Below, piece after piece: positions 56,528 to 64,000 of a stretch of 64,000 nt of DNA. Origin of the DNA: Perkinsus olseni (lineage: Eukaryota > Perkinsozoa > Perkinsida > Perkinsidae); contig JABANP010000157.1 of assembly GCA_013115135.1 (NCBI GenBank), positions 39,837 to 103,836 on the forward strand, given 5' to 3'. The position numbers and the translations under genes are program-made. The stretch's first letter is position 1; every line of letters begins with the position of its first letter. The notes below the pieces were generated by a model. That model had not been told where the DNA came from, searched no databases, and saw nothing but the letters and a program-made list of their open reading frames with translations.

Positions 56528-57437
56528 ATGATCGTCTTCTGCCCATTACTTGTGTTCTCCATCTTACTTCCCTCGAGGCCGTACGTAGCAGTGGTGAAGA
56601 TCAAAAAGCCCTGCATGTAAGTGACCCTGTTTCAAGCTATATATGACCAGTTTGATAGCTCCCTTGTCTTATTGTGCTCGCAGGTGAGAGAACCTGTCGA
56701 CTTCAGCAAAATGGTGATTACCGACAGGGAACGGAAGGCTTCCGAGCCCATCACGGTTGATATTCGTCACATTGAAGATGAGAAGAAGGGCGACCTCTGT
56801 TCCCTAGACTGGCGGTTCTTTGATTTTACTCAATTTCCAACCGGTGGCCACGAAGTACTGAGACTTCAGATACATCTAGACGCGGAAGAGAAGGCTTTCA
56901 CTTATATAGACGCACATGCGGAGTTCTCGTTATATCGCCGTGATTTGAACATTGAGTAAGACGCCGCAATGCGGTGACCGCATCATGTGTTCCTTATGTG
57001 TTCAGTTCGCTTCTATACCTGCTGGTTTCTGATGTATCATCATCGTTATTCTCCCTTTCAGAGAGAACAAGAACAAGTTGAACGTGAAAGCTATAGAATA
57101 CGGCCGTGGGCACAGTGGCTGGGTGTCCCCGAAGATCGAAGTGGGAGCGGTGGGGACTAAAGCCAGAAGCCGAGCCGAGAAACTTCTTTCGGAAGGGGGC
57201 CGGGCCCCCTTCTCACCTTTTGCTCATCTGAAGGGAGCCGCGTTAGATCGTCTCATCAAGGACATTGATTGGAAAAAAGACGGTGGCGAAGACACATGCG
57301 AGAGGATATACTTCTTCCTAGCCTTCAACGCTCCTGATGGTTACGTTAACGGAAACCTGGCTTGGTTGTTCGACTTTGTCAATAAGAATGCACCCAGGAT
57401 CGGGAAACAAGTTCGTGAATTGCAGAAAAATAAGTGA
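56528..57437 (+). pseudogene. Secreted-family protein, copy D (signal exon out of frame)
   Basis: Exons 56684-56955 and 57062-57437 are open and in phase: REPVDFSKMVITDRERKAS, DLCSLDWRFFDFTQF, LDAEEKAFTYIDAH, LLSEGGRAPFSPFAHLKG, IKDIDWKKDGGEDTCERIYF and GNLAWLFDFVNKNAPR, ending LQKNK. They define the family's central domain by comparison with copy C. Exon 1 homology (56528-56624) is clear, but its ATG is one base out of frame with the conserved CTCGAGGCCGTACG region. Either one base has been lost or the start lies elsewhere. No known family was recognised. Confidence 0.6.
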
Positions 57438-60286
57438 GGATATGTGACATGTTGAGGAATCTCAGAAGATTCAAAAGTGGCAATCAAATTTTATCAATGC
57501 GTATTGATCCATGTTGTATGTATATCGTGTGAAAGGTGTATATGATAGTTAACGGCAGTTGTGTTGCGACTAGTGGAAACGAGAAAACGAGAGAAGTGGA
57601 AAAGGGGAACCAGAAGTTCCGAACTTCACTCTGACGCAGTAGAGTCACTCTGACGTCACTGTGACGAACTAATGGAGAGTGGAAACTAAAAGCTAACGCC
57701 AGCTCACGAGAACCCATCTCATCGTGTGACAGATTCTTTCACCGTCATGTCGCAATTGGTAGCAGTACCAGTCACAGGAGAACTGCTGGTAGCAGTACTA
57801 GTCACCAGTCAGTACCAGCCGCAGGAGTATCTCCTGATAGGCCATCAGTGATGGCTGTCTACTCGCAGTAGTACCACTGGTAACAAGACTAGCCACCGGA
57901 GTTACTCCCGAGGAGTACCCACGAAGGAAGTAGCATTTTGTAGTTGCGTTTCAGGTGATCTTCCATTATGATGAGTCGTGGGCCACGACTCGTAGCGGGT
58001 CTCGGGTTGACGCGGCCCACCCGTGTGCACCTTACAGGTAGCCTCGCTGGTGGGGTAGCCTGGCTCAGCCAGGCTGGCTAGCAGCCGAGCATGTTATCAC
58101 CGATAACTTATCAGTGGCCTCATCCGCCAAGTCCTGGATACCTTTGCTACAATGTAGTCACTGATGCTGATCATGCGAGGCTTGTCGGATTCCAACAGTT
58201 GGAGGGCTTTTCCCCGGAAACTTTCGGGTTTCCCCTGGAGGCTCCCCAGGGGAGGCTCCCCTGGGAGCGATGGGGGCCCCCCATAGGGGGGTGTGCCTCA
58301 GGGTGGCACTGCCGGGCTATGAATTCTACACCGAATGGGCAAAACCCACTCGTAGACTACGAGTCTTATGCCACTGGATCTCGGGTCGGTGATAGGTGAA
58401 CCGGGACTCCCGGCATATTCGTCGGAACGTGGACCTATCTAGAACATGCCGGCTGTGCCGTCTAGTTCTGCAACAATGGAACGGCTCCATTGGAACCTTA
58501 GCTCGGCTGACGCTAGCAGATTATTCCTTTGACTAGATTTCAAGTTTGACGGAATCTCTGGATTCCACTAAACATCTACTGCTTGACTTCATGTTATGAA
58601 CAATGTTCATAGATGTTCATTGAACATCATAGACTATGAATCATAGTGGTTAACACGCAGAGGCAGGAAGGATTGTCCTACAAGCAGCCCACTCGCTCTG
58701 CTACAGGACCTACCGCAGCGGTAGTACCGCTACTGCTAGTCAACTCTCTGACAGAGAGTCTCTGCCACTACTCCTGCATCTGCTCAACCAGAATCTACTG
58801 CTGCAGGAAAAGCTCCTTTCCCGCAGGCAGTGCTTGCCACTGGCAGGCTGCCAGCCACGCCTGGCCCCCCACTGAGCCCTCCCTGCGTTGGCTCCCACTG
58901 GGCAATCAACTACGCCGCCGTTACTGCGGCACATCTGGGACAATCATGAACCCGAGGTATCCTGGAACTTGCTTCGACTCCTGGAGGAGTTGAAGCAGAG
59001 TTAGGTTACCTGGTAACTTACCAGACTCTTGCAAACTCTCCAGACTCTTGAGATTCTCAAGTTGACAAATTACCAGGTAATACCATTACCAGACTCTGAT
59101 AATAGTATCACCGTGATACTATCACCTGGTAATTTTACCGTAATACCAGGTCCAGGTTAGATCATTCAACTGCCAATAATGAGAACAAGACTGTATTCGG
59201 GGCTATTGATTCGTTCAGCGAATTTCGTTGTGCTAGGTCACCACATGCTCATCGAACCAATTCTCCCAAGCAAACGGCAGAGTGGAGCCTCAACCTTGAT
59301 ATTCCTCGTGTTAAAAAAGGAGGAGCGCCAACGAGGAGCAGGGGTTGCCTGTCGAAACACCCGACAGATGTAACAGCAAAGTCATCTCCAAGAGGGCGGC
59401 CACGTCCTAGCGTCCGATACGGAGAAATTGAGCACCTTCTCATTTCGGGGAGCGCCAAGGAGGATGAAGAAGCTGTATGGCCTATCTGTGAGATTCCGTG
59501 TTGAAACTGGCTCATTTTTAGGTGGAGAAGACATCAGAGCTCGACGAGCTCAGCTCGTGGAAAAAGCGGGGACTCGCTCGACCCGATGGAACCATCGGGT
59601 GAGATATCCAGTAGATCGGAAGTTCCGATTCGGAACCGTTGTGCACTCACAAAACCGACGTAATGGAGCCGCCAAGCACCACGTCGTGCCGAAGTAAGGA
59701 ACACTGGCCAACCCCTGATCTGCACTCATTTTGATCTTGATCAGGCGCAGGGCCATCAATGATGGCCCATCATCGATAGAAAGACCGATCATGGTGCCGA
59801 CAACGCCTCTGGTTGGTGCCGACCAGCAAGTCAAAGGCGACAGCATAACTGAACCAAGAACTCAGTCATAGTGGGCGCTTTAGGGCCCCCTAAACTAGGG
59901 GAAGAACCCGTGACAGGCGGCAGCACGCGTTAAACGCGTGCTAAGAACTTTTTACTTGCCCTGCACGCGGCTGTTATCGCATTGAACGAATAATATTGCG
60001 GAAGGAATGCATTCTTCCCTGGGGTAGCACTTCGGTGACTTCGGAGTCACTGGCTCCCATCCGAATATCAACCACTTCGTATCCAAATCTCTGGAATATG
60101 ACAGCTCCGTCCTTGTGAAAACGACTCAATTTGATCTCAAATTGAGATTCTCAATTGATCTCAGAGATCAACTAATATTCGGCCTAGAGCATCTCAGTCG
60201 TGAGAACCTGCAAGAATATCGCTGGGAGATCGCTACCATGAAGGAATAATGATTCTGCTGCGCTACTTGCACGCTATAGTATAGCG

Positions 60287-60323
60287 GCTATACTGACGCA
60301 GTACGGTACTGCGTCAGTATAGC
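60287..60323. repeat. Hairpin, 18 bp perfect arms, 1-base loop
   Basis: GCTATACTGACGCAGTAC, one G, then GTACTGCGTCAGTATAGC. Confidence 0.97.
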
Positions 60324-60346
60324 GGTGCGAATAATAGTATCCGGTG

Positions 60347-60385
60347 CGACTCGGGGAGGGTACTGCCAGTACCCTCCCCGAGTCG
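60347..60385. repeat. Hairpin, 18 bp perfect arms, 3-base loop
   Basis: CGACTCGGGGAGGGTACT, GCC, then AGTACCCTCCCCGAGTCG. Confidence 0.97.
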
Positions 60386-60699
60386 GAGAGGGAACCCCGT
60401 CTCGGAACCCCTAAGTTATAGGCCCAGAGTCTTAGCTATGATAGCCCTACTCTCTGGGTAACTAGCAGAACCCGTTGCTTCGCTCCGGGGTTCTCTAGCT
60501 CTTAGTCAGAGGGACCACGTCCCTCGCTATGCTCGGGGAATAGCAAGCTTTCTACGTGTTACTTATAAGGTAAACGAAGCACTTATGAAAGAGGGGGAAT
60601 CAATAGAGTTAGTCGGTCTGTCACGCAAAGAGAAAATGTGTGTAGGAAAGTCATATTCCACCTTGACAATATGGCTCCGGCGAATAACTGAGATTTCAT

Positions 60700-61301
60700 C
60701 GGGGTGTTCAGAAAAATTAGCCGGAATGAATTCTAGAAAGTATTCTTAGAACCGAATCTAAGAATTGATTCCTGATTCGTGTTCAGAAGACTCCATTCTC
60801 AAATATCTTGGAATGTATTCCAGAATCGATTCCGAAACGTGTTCAACGTATGACATTCTCAGAATGCATTCTTAGAATGGATTCCGGAAGCGTTTCATGC
60901 ACAACGTCTGCTAGCCCACCCTCAAGCTCCTACCCCCCCGACAGGCGTCGCCAGCAAAATTCAGCCGAATGGTCTACCGGAAGAGCGCCCGCTCGTTATC
61001 CGCGAGACCGTGAGGTCGATCCTTGGAAAGGGTGGGTCATGGATGTCGAGGAAAACTTACACGTGTCAGGAATATTGCTACACGCTGCAAAATATTTGCT
61101 CAGAAAACGAGTTTCTCAAACCGAAATTTCGCATTCTGCAATGCGTTTCGGAAAACATCCTGAAGTTCACTGAGCGCGGCCGGAATCCATTCTGGAACAC
61201 TTTCCAGAATGTATTTCGGGACCAGTTGTCTGAACGCGATTTTGGTGTTTTGCATTCTGGAATGTATTCTGAATTTCAGAATAGGTTCTCTGAACACCCC
61301 G
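60700..61301. mobile_element. MITE-like element with 13 bp terminal inverted repeats
   Basis: CGGGGTGTTCAGA at 60700-60712 is exactly inverted at 61289-61301. The 602 bp between are rich in variants of GGAATNNATTCC and AGAATNNATTCT, and differ in composition from both flanks. No transposase is encoded and no convincing target-site duplication was found, so it is a non-autonomous or decayed element if it is one. Confidence 0.6.
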
Positions 61302-61832
61302 TATATCTCTGGACAATCGTCACAATCAGGCAGTTCACTATAACTTCATTAAACGTCTTCAGAAATAGTTATCAGAATGAATTAATAAGAAATTCTTATC
61401 TTCGAAATTTGAGTTTGATCGAACTAACCTGATCAATAGACTCTACTCCGCCCAGCCCAGGGCGTATGAAATTATTGCCATGAATATGGAGCAGTCAGAC
61501 TCTAACTGTTGAAGTGACGGTCTCCCAATTTCGTAGTACTGAATAAGGATATAGTGGATACTTCGTTAATATATATATGGAAGTTCCATAATGGAACACC
61601 AGGTTCAAGGAGGCGATGGAGCGGAGCATACAGCACATCTTTGAATATCAGCGACCATGATGCCGAAGCACGTTTATGAGACGTTTGATCAGTTACGACT
61701 CAATGTAAATATTGGATTACTGCGCTGGACCTACGAAAAGGAGTTCTTCGAGAGCCTAAAATTGATTCTCATACTATCTGCACATCTGGTGACTTCATAG
61801 GGCATCGGATTCCTTACAAGTACATGTGCGCA

Positions 61833-62066
61833 TCACATGGCTTGTAGCCCACCCGTCGGGTAGGTTTTTTGGATTACCTCATACACGTTGTTGGATGCCT
61901 CGCACGCCACATCTGCAAATCTCACAGTTCCGCTAAGCAGTTCAATCTCGACCGTATGAATGATTCGCACTCTGGATAAGTAGCCCAGAACGCGCTGGCT
62001 AGCGTAGTTAGCTACGTTGAAGTGCCTTGAGGTCGTTTGCTGCCCACTACCCTTGCAGGTATACAC
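61833..62066 (-). CDS. Possible C-terminal exon, product unknown
   Basis: Minus-strand frame with protein-like composition (VRIIHTVEIELLSGTVRFAD and ACEASNNVYEVIQKTYPTGG) ending at 61833. No domain and no upstream exon identified. Confidence 0.28.
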   Translation of the reverse strand: MYTCKGSGQQTTSRHFNVANYASQRVLGYLSRVRIIHTVEIELLSGTVRFADVACEASNNVYEVIQKTYPTGGLQAM

Positions 62067-62079
62067 TCAGTTCACTGAA

Positions 62080-62422
62080 AATTCACATAGCGAGAGTTGG
62101 CAAATGAAGGAATGTCTTGATACGCTGAAGGCAGTCTATCTCGGCTCATTGATCGTGACCTACAACCTAATCTGCGCTGGAAGGCCGGTAAGGATGATCG
62201 TGTGCAAAGATGTCATAGATGAGCCTCTTCGTCTCTGATGGTCTCGAGTATACTCACAAGGACTGTTCCATCCGGGATTGGCCACCCACAAAGCAGCTCT
62301 TCAAGAGCGCCTGCCGAAGAGCCGACGAACTGAACTTAAAGCACTGTCAGTGGCTCATCGAAGCCACGGCGCTAACGGTCGTGTGTAGCGGTATCGTGAG
62401 CCTCCAGGGCGGAGGTCTGTAA
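62080..62422 (+). CDS. Possible exons, product unknown
   Basis: Plus-strand open stretches KECLDTLKAVYLGSLIVTYN and WPPTKQLFKSACRRADELNL, possibly joined by a GTAAGG...TAG intron near 62188-62218. Helical character but no recognised family. They do not overlap the minus-strand candidate by more than a few bases. Confidence 0.28.
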
Positions 62423-64000
62423 CAGACCGTGTGTTGCCTTCATGGCATTTTCCAGGACAGGCCGCACGTGTACCGGCTTCGTTCAAGCAGGGCAAGTATG
62501 CCTTAGTCGGTTTGCCTTATCATAACTGATAGACTGGTCAAGTACCGTTCGACGATTCATCGCAGTGTCTCCTCCTTTCGTCTCAGTCCACTGTATCCCA
62601 GGCTGGGATTCCCAGCTGTGTGTCGTGAATTGTCCACTCTTGTGTATACTGGAGAACAGGCTGGATAATTCCTAAAATACGAGGGAGTCGTACAAATTGT
62701 GAGGAAGCATCGTTGCGTTTCTGGTTGCCCTGGGTCACAGATTGAGGATCTGGTTGCCCTATCGGGTTTCGGGTTTCCCATCCCTGACTCCACCCGCAAT
62801 CCATGGTTTTCACTGTTGCTTTAATCCGACAGTTGCGTGTGGTTCCGTGGATTTTGGACCTCTCACGTGGATTTTGGTCTCCTTTCGGGATAAGCTCTCG
62901 GAAAGAACGGTAGCCAAGAATAAATCTTTCGCGGTGTCGGAGCGTTTATACACATGCATGCGTGCCGATCGATAAACAGCGCATATACAATTGGTCAAGC
63001 TTAGGTTGCATAAAAACCAGATTTTATCGACGTAGGAAATTTTTGAGGCCATGGGAGCTACAGGCCACAAATGCGTTGCACATGTAGCTGAAGAGCTCAA
63101 GGGATGGCGGGGAGGGTGTGTCGTAAAAGCCGAAAAACTATCGAACGATTATGCGCTGATATGGGCATTTTTCACTCGGACGCTATTTCTGTGTCGTTTT
63201 ACCCCAGAAAAATACGCATAAACACGAGCGGTTTGACTTCAGTACACCGCAGCCGTAGATCGACCATAAGTGGAATTACTCCGTAAAATAGCGCAGACTA
63301 TGATCTAACTCGTCGGGGAAAAATTGGGTGGAAATCTGCTCTGGGCGAAGTGAAACCGAAATCTTGACGCACGATTGCTGCCCTCTTATCATAGTATAGA
63401 TTCCCAGAATCCCGCTATGACAACCTCAGGATCGAACCGCGCTCGAGGCATTTCTCCATCATTTTCATTTCGTTTTTCTTGCTTTTCAAGGCGATTGATC
63501 GGTTTCGGGCGTGGCGTGTACGGCTCTAGAGGTGGCGGTCACGTGATTCGTGGAAGTGCGCGCCGCCGTTTGCACGTCGTGACCAAAAGTAGCCTTTGCG
63601 GTTTTTTTCGTCAGGAAAATCGTTCGGACAAGAGTGAGCAGTTGCCCGAAGGGGCGCAGACGGACAAACGCAATATGCGCTGAGTGTATGTGAAACCTTT
63701 GCAGGGAGTCCCAGCCTGGGACATAGTTCGGTGACGGATTTTCGGAAAGATCCGTCAGCTGAGTCGGCTGACCTCGAGACATCCTCGAGGACTCGAAGTC
63801 GTCTACGCAGTCGCCTGAAACTATAACCTGCTCCCTTCACGACCTTCCACACGTGTGACACTAGAATGATTGTCATTTAATTATGGCAACGCCTGCGGAG
63901 ATGGTCCGGGTAGAAAAACAGCAGGCCTTCATCAGCCAACATAGTAGGAGACATGGCGGTTGTTGGATGTGAATCTTCCAGACCAGAATGAGGAAAGTGC
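62423..64000. other. No gene supported
   Basis: Open frames on both strands, including a 116-codon minus frame at 63526-63876, lack domains. GTGGATTTTGG is directly repeated near 62846 and 62867, and a short hairpin CCTCGAGAC-ATCCTCGAGG lies near 63772. Confidence 0.4.

Larger units (their letters stand above)
57721..60560. repeat. Hairpin-dense non-coding region
   Basis: Many perfect inverted repeats with loops of 0-3 bases, for example GAGTCGTGG/CCACGACTC (about 57974), AGCCTGGCT/AGCCAGGCT (about 58058), CTCTCTG/CAGAGAG (58744), ATAGTATCAC/GTGATACTAT (59102-59122), ACCCGATGG/CCATCGGGT (59581-59600), ATCGGAA/TTCCGAT (59615-59629) and AGCACGCGTT/AACGCGTGCT (59922-59942). Near 57740-57840 GGTAGCAGTAC is directly repeated. 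No coding region is convincing here. Confidence 0.85.

Noticed and set aside
1..64000. CRISPR arrays, bacterial operons, rRNA genes, telomere repeats
   Set aside because: None seen. The short repeats present are hairpins or tandem segments without regular spacers, and the gene structure is eukaryotic.

Overview
The window is nuclear DNA from a unicellular eukaryote. The genes are cut by many short GT-AG introns (mostly 45-110 bases), tRNA genes are encoded without CCA, and the proteome includes a mitochondrially targeted HslU, an NF-YB histone-fold factor, PHT1/Pho84-type phosphate transporters and a single-domain voltage-gated channel with C-terminal EF-hands. That mix, together with one sequence that resembles the dinoflagellate/perkinsid spliced leader, suggests an alveolate, most likely perkinsid. 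This is inference; no rRNA or other taxonomic marker is present.

Layout. 1-6.9 kb: a truncated minus-strand gene, a large plus-strand helical-repeat gene and small unknown genes. 8.3-9.3 kb: a five-exon coiled-coil gene. 9.7 and 11.3 kb: two tRNA-Ala(UGC) genes, the second inside an intron of hslU (15 exons, 10.3-13.9 kb). 14.9-17.1 kb (minus): a charged, ankyrin-containing protein. 18.2-20.5 kb (minus): a voltage-gated cation channel with a pair of EF-hands, with more minus-strand exons up to about 22.3 kb. 22.7-34.0 kb: five tandem phosphate:H+ symporter genes, of which only the first has an uninterrupted frame. 34.7-36.3 kb: a divergent protein kinase. 36.4 kb: a small secreted protein.

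37.3-55.8 kb is a triplicated segment (copies A, B, C; about 6.1, 5.6 and 6.7 kb). Each copy carries an NF-YB gene, a small acidic ORF, a gene starting with an N-myristoylation/palmitoylation motif, unknown ORFs, and a signal-peptide protein family. Copy C has lost the 5' end of NF-YB and a 0.7 kb middle part, and has gained a 957 bp fragment of an RNase H-bearing non-LTR retrotransposon with a 14 bp target-site duplication. A fourth, more diverged member of the secreted family lies at 56.5-57.4 kb. 57.7-60.6 kb is non-coding and packed with short-loop perfect hairpins. 60.7-61.3 kb is a MITE-like element with 13 bp terminal inverted repeats. The last 2.5 kb shows little that can be supported.

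Two signals stand out. First, near-perfect, short-loop hairpins are abundant, and several are present in one paralogous copy and absent from its sisters, which is what fold-back template switching would produce. Second, single-base frame displacements recur in otherwise conserved duplicated genes (four of five transporters, at least three of four secreted-family copies). These could be real decay, recoding or assembly error, and the sequence alone cannot decide.
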